Below are positions 17,364-26,126 of a stretch of 64,000 bases of DNA, one piece after another. The position numbers and the translations under genes are program-made. Source of the stretch: Pelomonas sp. Root1444 (GTDB taxonomy: Bacteria; Pseudomonadota; Gammaproteobacteria; Burkholderiales; Burkholderiaceae_C); assembly GCF_001426885.1 (NCBI RefSeq), contig NZ_LMFP01000003.1, positions 62,001 to 126,000 of the forward strand. Direction: 5' to 3'. How positions within the stretch are numbered: the stretch's first letter is position 1; the number at the start of each line of letters is the position of its first letter. The notes below the pieces were generated by a model. The model saw only the letters and a list, made by a program, of their open reading frames with translations, made no database searches and was not told the DNA's origin.

Positions 17364-17591
17364 ATGAGCGCCCGGGAGATCCTTGCGCTCAACATGATTC
17401 GCCTGCGAGGTGTGCGCGGGCTGAGTCAGGACGCTCTGGCCCTCGAATGCGGCCTTCACCGGACCTTCGTAGCCCACGTCGAACGGCAGGCGCGCAACAT
17501 CTCGATCGACAACATCGAGCGCATTGCGGTGGCGTTGAAGGTGTCTGTCGGAGAGCTGATGACCTCCAATCGTTCAAGCGCCCGCGCTTGA
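17364..17591 (+). CDS. Xre-family DNA-binding protein, probable antitoxin
   Basis: 75 residues from ATG 17364; a TTG at 17313 would start inside the repeat. It is a compact Cro/C1-type helix-turn-helix: LSQDALALECGLHRTFVAHV, then NISIDNIERIAVALKVSVGE. Its stop overlaps the next start (TGATG), so the two genes are translationally coupled. A lone Xre protein coupled to an ADP-ribosyltransferase-like protein is the layout of several toxin-antitoxin families, where the Xre part neutralises the toxin and represses the operon. An ordinary transcriptional regulator remains possible. Confidence 0.75.
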   Translation: MSAREILALNMIRLRGVRGLSQDALALECGLHRTFVAHVERQARNISIDNIERIAVALKVSVGELMTSNRSSARA

Positions 17592-18202
17592 TGGGCGGCG
17601 TGGCTCAAAGCGCCCGCCGAATCTCACGCCTGTACCACGGGACGACAGCGCCTCAGCTTGAGCGCTTCCAACTCGGCATGTCGGGGTATGGAGAGGAGAA
17701 GAAACCGGTCAACGGCATTTGGCTCGCGACCAGACAGCAGGGCGCGCAATGGCACGCCACGGCAGTCGCGGGGCGCATTCATGGTCGCGATGCTTTCGTC
17801 TACGAGTGCCGGCTCGATCCGGACTGCGTTCTTGCCGACACACGCAGGGATCGGCTGCCGCCGCGCGCCTTTGCGGCGCTTGTTCAAACGCATATGCACT
17901 GGCACCGCCGCTTGGCGTACCGATTGGGCGGCTGGTTCCGGCAGAAGCTCACGCCCAGTTCGGCCTGGTTCTTTCACGTAGATACGGCCGCTCGAAGGCT
18001 GATGAAGAAGCAAAAGTTGAGCTCGGTCATCGATGCTCGGATCGAGATCTACAAGAGCATCGGCATCAACGCCGTTCTGAATCCGTTGGCCGAGATCTAT
18101 AGCGAGGACCGGCTGGCCTACTACGACGAAGGCGTCTATGGAACTGTCGTTCTGTTGCTCGATCCATCCAAGACGACGATTGTGAGCTGTCAACACGTTT
18201 GA
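17591..18202 (+). CDS. ADP-ribosyltransferase-like protein, putative toxin
   Basis: 203 residues. The N-terminus RLYHGTTAPQLERFQLG resembles the first strand and His motif of ART-type toxins (His in LYHGTT). A later GIWLATRQQGAQWHAT fits the second motif region of the fold. Further on are FVYECRLDPDCVLAD and a C-terminal LAYYDEGVYGTVVLLL, where an acidic residue could be catalytic. It starts 1 bp inside the Xre gene stop. Toxins of this fold modify NAD+, proteins or nucleic acids. The family was not recognised by name. The fold call is by motif only and the toxin role is inferred from gene pairing. Confidence 0.5.
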   Translation: MGGVAQSARRISRLYHGTTAPQLERFQLGMSGYGEEKKPVNGIWLATRQQGAQWHATAVAGRIHGRDAFVYECRLDPDCVLADTRRDRLPPRAFAALVQTHMHWHRRLAYRLGGWFRQKLTPSSAWFFHVDTAARRLMKKQKLSSVIDARIEIYKSIGINAVLNPLAEIYSEDRLAYYDEGVYGTVVLLLDPSKTTIVSCQHV

Positions 18203-18232
18203 TGGCCGCGGCGGCGGGTCCACGAGGGAGAC

Positions 18233-18391
18233 TCAAAACGGCCCGGCAGGTCCGACCTCACCGGCGGGTTTCGGGTTCAGCGAATCTCTTCCAGGTGGCA
18301 CCCGACAAAGAGTGCGGATGACAACCAAGCCGAGGGTCAGCTCACCGGTCATCGGATCTCTGAACCAGGATTGGTTGACGACTTTGCTCAT
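18233..18391 (-). CDS. Possible small protein, uncertain
   Basis: 52 residues from ATG 18391, beginning MSKVVNQSWFRDPMTGELTL. The start of the peptide reads like a real protein, while the end is Pro/Gly-rich and unremarkable. There is no clear ribosome site. It lies alone between the ART-like gene and the next plus-strand gene. It may be spurious; the 18203-18539 gap otherwise shows nothing recognisable. Confidence 0.25.
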   Translation of the reverse strand: MSKVVNQSWFRDPMTGELTLGLVVIRTLCRVPPGRDSLNPKPAGEVGPAGPF

Positions 18392-18539
18392 GTCCCACTC
18401 CCAGCTGACACGCTTGCCCTTACGGCAGTCATTTCTAAATGGCGGGGAGACCGAAGTCCTGGTCGCGCTCGTATTTCGCTCCGCGCCGGCGGCTGCAGCA
18501 CAGGTCGAAGGCTGACGCTTCGGCCAGTACGATGGTCCG

Positions 18540-19586
18540 ATGGATCTCTTCACGCCCGTCGTTCAGGAAGGCCGCTGGCACCGTGTCTTTGAGATGATCC
18601 TGCGCGGCGACTACGCTGCCGAGCGGGCTGTCTTCTCGCAGTGGGCCCAGGGCTTCATTGATCGCGACAACAAGTTCGTCAAGGAATTCCAGACCTCGTT
18701 CGAGCCCTGCCTTTGGGAGCTGTACCTGTACGCGTCTCTCAAGGAGATGGCGCTGCCGGTCGACTTCTCGCACCATGCGCCCGACTTCGTGGTGCGCGGC
18801 CCAGCGCCATTCGCCATGGAGGCCACCATTGCCGCGCCGCCTGCGGGCGGCAAGCCGCCGGTCGGCTGGACGCAGGACGACATCCCGCAGGATCTGAATC
18901 AGTTCAACGTCGAGGCGTCCCTGCGCATCTGCAACAGCTTTTCGTCCAAGGTGAAGCGCTACAGGGACTTTTACGCCACGCTCAAGCACGTCGCCGGCAA
19001 GCCTTTCGTGGTTGCCATCGGCGCCTACGACCGGCCGCTGTCGCATCTGGCCGCGCTGCGGCCGGTCATCGCCGCGTTCTACGGCCTGTACCACGACGAG
19101 GAAGCGACCGCGCGCGATGCAACCGAGGTCGTCAGCTATAACGTCTCCGCCGCACCGAAGAACGAAACCGTCAACATCGATATGGCTCTGTTCTGCGACG
19201 ACGCCTATCGAGACGTGTCGGCCGTGGTCTACAGCTCGCTGGCCACCTGGGGCAAGGTGCGAGCCGTGGCCGAAAACCCGAACGCCAAGACCTTTTACAC
19301 GACCTTCCATCCGCAGAAGGGCACGATCCATCCACAGGTTCTCCGGCGGCTCAAGCGGGACTACTCTGAGCATCTGCTCGACGGCATGGTGGTCCTGCAC
19401 AACCCCTACGCCGACCGCCCACTGCCTGATAAGGCCTTTGACCACCCGCGGGTGGCCCATTTCCGGGTTGACGAGACTGGATTGCTGGTCGAGACGGCGC
19501 CAGATGACTTCCTGGTGATGCGCATGCTGCAGTCCATCGTTGAAGTCGACGATCCGTCAGCCGGGCCAACGCAGGAGCAGCGCTGA
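18540..19586 (+). CDS. Uncharacterised protein with PD-(D/E)XK-like motif
   Basis: 348 soluble residues. Around 60-100 there is a pattern that fits a PD-(D/E)XK nuclease core: a glutamate in LWELYLYASLKEM, then APDFVV, then FAMEATIA (E at the strand end). The rest contains NSFSSKVKRYRDFYATL and VVLHNPYADRPLP. Similar proteins are found scattered in bacterial accessory regions, often annotated only as hypothetical. No partner enzyme such as a methylase is adjacent; the nearest upstream genes are the Xre/ART-like pair. The nuclease idea is a motif-based inference. Confidence 0.6.
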   Translation: MDLFTPVVQEGRWHRVFEMILRGDYAAERAVFSQWAQGFIDRDNKFVKEFQTSFEPCLWELYLYASLKEMALPVDFSHHAPDFVVRGPAPFAMEATIAAPPAGGKPPVGWTQDDIPQDLNQFNVEASLRICNSFSSKVKRYRDFYATLKHVAGKPFVVAIGAYDRPLSHLAALRPVIAAFYGLYHDEEATARDATEVVSYNVSAAPKNETVNIDMALFCDDAYRDVSAVVYSSLATWGKVRAVAENPNAKTFYTTFHPQKGTIHPQVLRRLKRDYSEHLLDGMVVLHNPYADRPLPDKAFDHPRVAHFRVDETGLLVETAPDDFLVMRMLQSIVEVDDPSAGPTQEQR

Positions 19587-19715
19587 TCGTCGTAGGGCGG
19601 ACCGTCACGCTGCTGATCCCCCCATACCTCCTGCATCCATCTTGGCATTGAAGCGATTACGACCTACAGGACCAAGGACCGAAGATTCGCCCTCACAGCG
19701 CTTGCGATCTCTGCA

Positions 19716-20024
19716 GGTGGGATACCCAGGAGCTGGCCCAGGTTCTCGCGATGGCTGCAGTGGCGATGGCCTGCGGCGTCAACGCCAATCTGTTGCGCCG
19801 CTGGGTGCGCGACTCAGAGACGAAGTCCCTGGACGCTCACTGTGCATGACGGCTTCGGCGTGTGGTGTGCCGCCCGCCGCCTCAATGCCGGCCGATTCAC
19901 CTGGGCTGCAGCGATGGCAGACACGTTTGCGGCGCTGGCGCTCACCGATGCCCAGTTCGACGCCCTGGTGCTGAGCCTGCCCTGGCAGCGCCTGCCCGAT
20001 ATGCAGCGCATCACCAGGGCATGA
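19716..20024 (+). pseudogene. IS66-family remnant (TnpA HTH piece joined to TnpB 3' end)
   Basis: Two decayed pieces lie in sequence. Around 19755-19833 one frame reads AVAMACGVNANLLRRWVRD, the helix-turn-helix of an IS66 OrfA. From about 19840 to the stop at 20024 another frame reads HDGFGVWCAARRLNAGRFTW and ends LPWQRLPDMQRITRA, the C-terminal part of IS66 TnpB. The 3' half of tnpA and the 5' half of tnpB are missing. No TnpC or terminal repeats were found, so this is an old deletion derivative. Confidence 0.7.
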
Positions 20025-20139
20025 CCCGGCGGACATGAAGCTCAAGCGCTGGCAACGGACTTGTGCCGATAGCGTCGTGCGGCCGAGCCCGGCACGACGC
20101 CGGACATGCTCGGCCTGCGCGACTTCCCGTACGCCTGTC

Positions 20140-20400
20140 GGATATGCCTACGCGAGCAAGCACCGTGAGCGTGCTGCTACCAACGGTCGGTCGACGTGAC
20201 GGTCTACGTCCGCGAAGACCTGCGCGGGGGGCACGGCGTCGGCAGCGCTGTACGACCGCCTGTTGCCGCTGCTGGCCGAGTTGGGCTACTGCCACTGCAT
20301 CCCGACCGACGGCTACATGCGCTTCAGCGCCGGCGCCGCGAACCCCGAACGCCACGAGCACGACTGGAAACCCGGCTACATCGTCATCGGCCTCGAAGTC
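20140..20400 (+). pseudogene. Broken GNAT N-acetyltransferase (phosphinothricin-acetyltransferase-like)
   Basis: Joining three frames gives the core of a GNAT enzyme: GYAYASKHRERAA, then YQRSVDVTVYVREDLRG, then ALYDRLLPLLAELGY. The acetyl-CoA loop (R-G-x-G-V-G) is interrupted by a frameshift, and another shift lies upstream. After GY the sequence no longer follows the family. The piece ends at the stop of the convergent histidine kinase. It is clearly non-functional and adjacent to the IS66 relic, which may have caused the damage. Confidence 0.65.
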
Positions 20401-20401
20401 C

Positions 20402-22633
20402 TTATTGGTCAAGCACTTCTCGGATCTTGACTGCCAAGTCGTCGAAGGTGAACGGCTTGGTGATGAGCTGAACTCCGGGGTCCAGACGGCCTTGATGAAC
20501 AATCGCGTTCCGGGCGTACCCCGTGGTGAACAAGACCTTGATGCCGGGGCACATTTCGTTGGCGCGCGCCGCAAGATCCTCACCAGTCATGCCGCCAGGC
20601 AGCACGACGTCTGTGAACACCAGGTCGACGCTCGCGAGCCCTAGGACGCCGAGTGCCGATTGCACGTCGACCGCCTCAATGACCACGTATCCGAGCTCTC
20701 GCAGGGCGGCGACCGTGTAGGCGCGCACGTCCGCATCGTCTTCGACCACCAAGACGCTCTCCCCGTCAGCGTCTGGGACGAAACTCGCTGTGTCATCCTC
20801 ATCGGACTCGGCGGCCGCATAAAAGCGCGGCAAGTAGATCTTCACCGTCGTGCCGTTGCCCTCCTCGGAGTACAGCTTGACGTGCCCACTCGACTGCTTG
20901 ACAAAGCCATACACCTGGCTCAGGCCCAGGCCCGTCCCTTTGCCTTCAGGCTTGGTCGTGAAGAACGGTTCGAATGCCCGGGATAACGTCTGCGCATCCA
21001 TGCCGATGCCGGAGTCCGTGACGCAGATGACCACGTACTGTCCAGCCTTCACTTCGGCGTGACGCGCCACATAGGCCTCGTCCAGATGCGCGTTCGCAGT
21101 CTCGATGGTCAGCTTCCCGCCTGCGGGCATGGCGTCTCGCGCGTTGACGGCCAGATTCACCAACGCACTTTCAAGCTCGCTGGGGTCAGCCTCGACGCTC
21201 CATAGCCCGCCCGCCAAAACGGTTTCCAATTCGACGGTCTCGCCCAGCGACCGTCGCAGCAGTTCAGAGATGCCTTGGACGACGACGTTGAGGTCCAGGG
21301 CCTTGGGATCGAGGGGCTGCCGCCGGGCGAAGGCCAAAAGTCTTTGCGTCAACGTCGCTGCGCGCTTGGCGCCGGACATCGCCGAAGCCGCCGCGCGCTT
21401 GTGGCGTGCCATGCCTTCCGGCAAGGTGCGGGTGAGCATTTCGAGGTTGCCGACGATCACTTGCAGCAGATTGTTGAAATCGTGGGCAATGCCTCCGGTG
21501 AGCTGGCCGATGGCTTCCATCTTCTGTGCCTGCCGCAGGGCCTCGCCCTGTTGAACAAGTTCCTCGGTCCTGTGGCGCACCTGCTCTTCTAGTTGCGAGT
21601 TCAAGTCCCGAAGGGCAGCTTCTGCGCGCCGGCGCTCGGCAACCTCCCTCTGCGTTTCCTCGTTGAGGCGCACGTTGTCGATGGCGACGGCCGCCTCTCC
21701 GGCCAGGCCGTTCATGCTCTGCTCAGACTGTTCAGTGAACACGCCGGGCTGGGAATGACCGAAGAACAGGCCGCCGATCACAGAGCCGGAACGGGAGACG
21801 ACCGGCACCGCCAGGTAACTCCTGACCGGCAGGTGCCCGGCGGGCATGCCCCGATGCGGCTCGTTGTGGCCATATCTCGGATCGAGCGTGATGTCATCGG
21901 AACGCACAATGCCAGCGCCGTCAAAGGTCGGCGCGAAGATCGCGGTATTGCGCGGCATCGGGAACTTGGAAAACGCCTCCGGGGGCACGCCGGAGAGGCT
22001 GTAGAGCATGTAGCTCTCGCCGGACTCGTTGACCTGGTTGTAGAAAAAGGCGCCGAACTCGGCGCCAGTGAGCCCAACCCCGGCGTCGGTGACCGTTTGA
22101 ACCAACGTCTCCAGCTTGGTTTCGCGCGCAAGACTTGCGCCTGCGCGGTTCAGCAGCTCAAGCGCGCGGGTCTGCTCAGCGAGCTTCAGCTCGTCCCGCC
22201 GCTGCTCGGTGCGGTCTCGCAAAATCTTGACGAAACCGGCGTCCGGGTCGCCTTCATAGAGCCAACTGGTTTCCCCGATGGCCCAGATCCGTTGTCCGTC
22301 CTTGCGAAGGCGCCAACCCTCGGCGCCCGCAGATCCGCTTCGCCGGGCGTCCGCGACCTCCGCGTCCCATGCCGACTGGCCACCTTCTTCGGGGGGGAAC
22401 ACGCGCGCCAGCGACTGTCCCAGCATCTCCGGCTCCGTCCAGCCGAGCATCGCTCGCGCCCCTTCGCTCCACCCGGTGACGAAGCCGGCCGTATCCACCG
22501 TGATGATCGCGGTTTGGACCGCGCGGTTCAGAATTCGGCGGTATCGGTCGATGACCGCGTCCTTCCACTCCACCGTTGAGGTTTCCGGTGACAAGCTGAA
22601 CGTCAGCGGGATCTGGTCGAGCGGCTTGGACAT
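20402..22633 (-). CDS. Hybrid sensor histidine kinase (PAS-GAF-HisKA-HATPase-REC)
   Basis: 743 residues with no membrane segment, so cytoplasmic. Order: PAS domain at about 25-150, GAF at about 160-320, a coiled linker, HisKA with the phosphoacceptor in GGIAHDFNNLLQVIVGNLEM, an HATPase domain (GIGMDA; FEPFFTTKPEGKGTGLGLS), and a C-terminal receiver (VLVVEDDADVRAY; acceptor Asp in LVFTDVVLPGG). It belongs to the group of hybrid kinases whose receiver probably controls the kinase or passes phosphate on. No cognate response regulator is adjacent. A PilZ gene lies about 200 bp upstream on the same strand. Confidence 0.92.
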   Translation of the reverse strand: MSKPLDQIPLTFSLSPETSTVEWKDAVIDRYRRILNRAVQTAIITVDTAGFVTGWSEGARAMLGWTEPEMLGQSLARVFPPEEGGQSAWDAEVADARRSGSAGAEGWRLRKDGQRIWAIGETSWLYEGDPDAGFVKILRDRTEQRRDELKLAEQTRALELLNRAGASLARETKLETLVQTVTDAGVGLTGAEFGAFFYNQVNESGESYMLYSLSGVPPEAFSKFPMPRNTAIFAPTFDGAGIVRSDDITLDPRYGHNEPHRGMPAGHLPVRSYLAVPVVSRSGSVIGGLFFGHSQPGVFTEQSEQSMNGLAGEAAVAIDNVRLNEETQREVAERRRAEAALRDLNSQLEEQVRHRTEELVQQGEALRQAQKMEAIGQLTGGIAHDFNNLLQVIVGNLEMLTRTLPEGMARHKRAAASAMSGAKRAATLTQRLLAFARRQPLDPKALDLNVVVQGISELLRRSLGETVELETVLAGGLWSVEADPSELESALVNLAVNARDAMPAGGKLTIETANAHLDEAYVARHAEVKAGQYVVICVTDSGIGMDAQTLSRAFEPFFTTKPEGKGTGLGLSQVYGFVKQSSGHVKLYSEEGNGTTVKIYLPRFYAAAESDEDDTASFVPDADGESVLVVEDDADVRAYTVAALRELGYVVIEAVDVQSALGVLGLASVDLVFTDVVLPGGMTGEDLAARANEMCPGIKVLFTTGYARNAIVHQGRLDPGVQLITKPFTFDDLAVKIREVLDQ

Positions 22634-22837
22634 GAGTGGAGGTGTAAACGCGCCATCGGGCGCCGCCTTGCGCTAGCTTGGCAACAAACGGCGGCTAGCA
22701 TCGTTCAGGCTTGGCGTCCGTCATGTAGGACAACGGCGACAGCTACCGCTCTGGATGATCTAGGGCAGACGATGGCGACATCGCGCTGCCGCGCGGCGGC
22801 GCAGTTGCGTCGACACCTGCGACTCGGTGGTGGCCAA

Positions 22838-23182
22838 TCAACGGGAAGCGCCAAGCGCACGGCTGATCAAGCTGAGCACTTCCACTGACGGCTTGACAAA
22901 GACGATGCCAATCGCGAACCCGCCTTCCGCGTTGCTGAAAATGCTGTGGACCACCCGGGCCTGTGTCACCAGCTCCACCTTAGACCCGGCGACTGGCAAA
23001 AAGCAGCGCAGCGCAAAGGTGGTACCTGGCGCAACGGGGCCATCGGCAACGATCGCCATCCCACTGATGCTGAGGTTCAGGGTGCGGGCTTCCAAGAGAA
23101 GCCCTTCTTGGAATAGCAGTTGGGCCTTGGTGCGCAGGACTTGGCGGGAGCCGCTGCGCCGGTCATCTTTCTCAGTGCTCAT
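22838..23182 (-). CDS. PilZ-domain protein
   Basis: 114 residues, essentially one PilZ domain. The N-terminal motif is split as DDRRSGSRQVLR (arginine-rich c-di-GMP switch) and LNLSISGMAIVA (the [D/N]-x-S-x-x-G signature, N-L-S-I-S-G). It probably binds c-di-GMP and acts on motility, exopolysaccharide or a neighbouring kinase. It sits between two hybrid histidine kinases on the same strand with gaps of ~200 and ~100 bp, so co-regulation is possible but not shown. Confidence 0.85.
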   Translation of the reverse strand: MSTEKDDRRSGSRQVLRTKAQLLFQEGLLLEARTLNLSISGMAIVADGPVAPGTTFALRCFLPVAGSKVELVTQARVVHSIFSNAEGGFAIGIVFVKPSVEVLSLISRALGASR

Positions 23183-23281
23183 GAGCTCGTATTCTGCTGC
23201 TATCGCCGTCTGCTAACTTGAGCGTCGGTGTGCTGAGGCTTGCAGAAGCCGGGCGTGACTGGCTCCTGAACCCGTAGCGTC

Positions 23282-25870
23282 TCAGGAACGCGCACGAAAG
23301 CCTGGCAAGGAATTCTCCAGCAAAGCTTCCAGGGCCTTCGCCTCAGGGGGCTTGACCAGATGATGGTCGAAGCCCGCCTCCGCGGTACGCTGGCGATCTT
23401 CGCGTTGACCCCAGCCGGTCAATGCGGTGATCACTACACGCTCGAGGCCAGGCTCCTGCCGAAGCCGGCGAGCGACTTCATAGCCGTCCATTCCTGGCAT
23501 GCCGATGTCTAGGAAGATGGCATGCGGCATAAAGGAGCGTGCCTTCGCGAGAGCCGACGGGCCGTCGTGGGCCATCTCTACCGTGTGGCCCTGCAGGCCC
23601 AAGAACATGGTCAGGCTCATGGCAGCATCCTCGTTGTCGTCGACCACGAGGAGGCGATGGCCCGACGAGGGCGTCTCGTGCGCCGGCGTTGTTTCCAACA
23701 TCGAGTCCGGCACAACGACTTGCGAACTCGCGAGCGGCAGCCGTACGGTGAACATGGCACCTTCTCCGATCCCGCCACTCGACGCGGCGATCGTCCCGCC
23801 GTGCATTTGCACCAAGTTCTTCGCCAACGTCAAGCCGATACCCAACCCGCCTTGCGCCTTGGTGGAGGCGTGATCCGCTTGCACGAACAGATCGAACACT
23901 CGGGGGAGCACGTCCGGTGCAATGCCGATGCCGTTGTCCCGCACCCGCAGTACCACCTCCCCGCCTTCCCTTTCTGCGTCCACCCAGATGCGCCCGCTCG
24001 ACTCGGTGTACTTGGCGGCATTCGTCAGCAGGTTACCCACGACCTGTGCCATTCGCACCGGGTCCGCGTCCAGCAGCAGCGAGTCCTGGGGAATCGACAG
24101 CGCCAGTCGATGGCCCTGGGCACCGATGAGCGGCTGCACCGTCTCGACGGCCCGGGCGATCACGTTGGCAAGCTCGACATACTCCCTGCGAAGCTCAATC
24201 TTGCCTCCCATCACGCGCGAGACGTCCAACAGGTCGTCGACGAGACGCACGAGCTGATGAACCTGCCGCTCCATCATGGCCCGGGTCTGCTGAACGGTGC
24301 CGGCATCCACGCGCGGCATCTTCAAGATCTCCAGACCGTTGCGGATCGGGGCGAGCGGGTTGCGAAGTTCGTGCGCCAACGTCGCCAAGAACTCATCCTT
24401 GCGCCGGTCGGTCTCGCGCAAGGCATCTTCCAAGAGCTTGCGCTCCGTGATGTCGACCAGCACGCCCGGCATGCGCACGGGCCGCCCCGACGCATCGGGC
24501 GTGGGCCGCCCGCGGGCCGTCACCCAGCGCACGGAGCCGTCGGCCTGCACGACGCGATAGTCCTCCTCGTACAGCCCATGGCCCGCGACCGCGCGTTCCA
24601 GCGCTGTGGTGATCCGCGTGACATCGTCGGGGTGAATGGACTGGAGGTACCGGTCCAGCAAGGCACCGTCAGCTTCTGAGTGCGGAAGGTTGAAAAGTTG
24701 CGCCAGGTTCTTGTCTGCGTAGAGCCGGTTGTTCGCAATGTCCCAGGTCCAGGTGGCAATCGCACCGGCCTCCAGGGCTGCATCCAGGCGAGCTCGGGCG
24801 TCGGCCAGCGCGGCTTCGGCGTGCCAGCGTTGCGTGATGTCCCTTGTGAAACAGCGCGTGTGAACGAATTGATCGTCCTTCCACCTCACGCTGGAATCGA
24901 TCAGGACGTGCCTGATCGTTCCGTCCTTGCATCGCAACCTTGCGGGCTGCTCGGTCAGCCTTTCCCCCGCGTTGAGTCTGGCCAGGATGTCGCGGATGAC
25001 GTCTTTGTCCGCATGAAACTCGGCGATGTGATGGCCGAGATATTCGTCGCGGCTGTAGCCAAGTATCTCCAGCTCAGCGCGGTTGACTCGCAAGACCTTG
25101 CCGTCGGAACCCACCCAGTGCAGGCCGACCGTGGCGTTCTCGAAGAACTCCGCAAGCTCTTCCTCGCTGCGCCGCAAGTCGTCCTCGGCGAGCTTGCGCT
25201 CGATGAACTGGCCGACGTTGCTGGCGGTGCCCCCCATCATTTCCAGCACGTCGGGGTCCGGCAAGCGCATGCGCTGCGAGAAGAATTCAAAGACGCCCAA
25301 GGTCTTGCCTCCGATGACGATCGGACAGGCAAACGCGCTACGCAGGCCGCTGCCCTCGGCCTGCGAAAGCCGCGGAAAGTTGCCATCTGCCGCAAGGTCT
25401 GGAATCCACTTCGGTCTGCCGCTATCCCATACCCGTCCCGGCAGGCCGACGCCTTTCTCGAATGTCCAGCCGCATGCCTGCGACGCGAACGTCGCTGCTG
25501 GTCGGTCGGGGCGGGCCCAATGGGTTCGGCAATGCAGACGGTCCGTGGCGTCCTCGACCAGCCAGAAGCAGCCGACATCCCACCCGAGGTTGTCGCAGAC
25601 GGCCCGCAAGACGCGCTCGGCTCCTTGCTGCACGGTGTCCGACTGGCTCAGGCCCTGAGTCACTTCCAGCCGCGCGGTGCGCAGTTGCTCGGCCCGACGG
25701 GACACGGCAGCACTACGAAACACCATCACGACGCCGATCATGTTGCCCGCCGCATCCTTGATTGGGGACGCATAGGCGTCGACCGGTGTCTCAGAGCCGT
25801 CTTTGGCAATGAGTACCGGACGAGACGCCATGGCGCCCAGCCATTTGCTGGCACTCAGCCTATCCTGCAC
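23282..25870 (-). CDS. Hybrid sensor histidine kinase, 5'-truncated
   Basis: 862 residues. It begins inside a PAS domain (residues 1-60 are only its C-terminal half, ending MIGVVMVFRSAAVSRRAE). Then follow GAF (~65-230), PAS (~240-360), a second PAS with PAC (~365-485), HisKA with LAHELRNPLAPIRNGLEIL, HATPase (DNGIGIAPDV; GGLGIGLTLAKNL) and a C-terminal receiver (LLVVDDNEDAAM; FLDIGMPGMDGYE). The only start available is GTG 25870, and an in-frame TGA lies immediately upstream. This is a kinase whose N-terminus was cut off at the junction with the stb module; it may still be made but probably senses poorly. Confidence 0.85.
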   Translation of the reverse strand: MQDRLSASKWLGAMASRPVLIAKDGSETPVDAYASPIKDAAGNMIGVVMVFRSAAVSRRAEQLRTARLEVTQGLSQSDTVQQGAERVLRAVCDNLGWDVGCFWLVEDATDRLHCRTHWARPDRPAATFASQACGWTFEKGVGLPGRVWDSGRPKWIPDLAADGNFPRLSQAEGSGLRSAFACPIVIGGKTLGVFEFFSQRMRLPDPDVLEMMGGTASNVGQFIERKLAEDDLRRSEEELAEFFENATVGLHWVGSDGKVLRVNRAELEILGYSRDEYLGHHIAEFHADKDVIRDILARLNAGERLTEQPARLRCKDGTIRHVLIDSSVRWKDDQFVHTRCFTRDITQRWHAEAALADARARLDAALEAGAIATWTWDIANNRLYADKNLAQLFNLPHSEADGALLDRYLQSIHPDDVTRITTALERAVAGHGLYEEDYRVVQADGSVRWVTARGRPTPDASGRPVRMPGVLVDITERKLLEDALRETDRRKDEFLATLAHELRNPLAPIRNGLEILKMPRVDAGTVQQTRAMMERQVHQLVRLVDDLLDVSRVMGGKIELRREYVELANVIARAVETVQPLIGAQGHRLALSIPQDSLLLDADPVRMAQVVGNLLTNAAKYTESSGRIWVDAEREGGEVVLRVRDNGIGIAPDVLPRVFDLFVQADHASTKAQGGLGIGLTLAKNLVQMHGGTIAASSGGIGEGAMFTVRLPLASSQVVVPDSMLETTPAHETPSSGHRLLVVDDNEDAAMSLTMFLGLQGHTVEMAHDGPSALAKARSFMPHAIFLDIGMPGMDGYEVARRLRQEPGLERVVITALTGWGQREDRQRTAEAGFDHHLVKPPEAKALEALLENSLPGFRARS

Positions 25871-25956
25871 TCAAACATAACCCCACGATTTGCCTGAATC
25901 GAGGGCCACCGGCCGCTGGATTCCGAAGCAAATCCAGTGCGTCCACGCCCCGTCGC

Positions 25957-26084
25957 TGCGCCGAACATTCGACCAAGCGGCGCAGTAGTGCGCAGCTACC
26001 GAAGCGATGCCGGGCGGCATTGCACAGATGGCGGGTCGAACGTGAGCAGAGCTGCACAGATATCGAGTCGGATGTCCCCCTGCC
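25957..26084 (+). repeat. Array of ~9-bp direct repeats at 32-bp spacing upstream of stbABC
   Basis: Repeats start at 25957 (TGCGCCGAA), 25989 (TGCGCAGCT), 26021 (TGCACAGAT) and 26053 (TGCACAGAT), each exactly 32 bp apart, about three helical turns. The last two units also share flanking bases (CG-GTCG). By analogy with R388, where StbA binds 9-bp direct repeats upstream of its operon, these could be the operator and segregation site of this stb system. The first two copies are weak matches. Confidence 0.45.
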
Positions 26085-26126
26085 GACCTGAGAACGGCGC
26101 TTTGGCGCCTACAGGAAGGCGGCAAG

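Noticed and set aside
18223-18240. GAGACTCAAAACGGCCCGG as a third copy of the TGTGACT repeat
   Set aside because: Matches only about half of the motif and lacks GCGGGTG, so similarity is probably chance.
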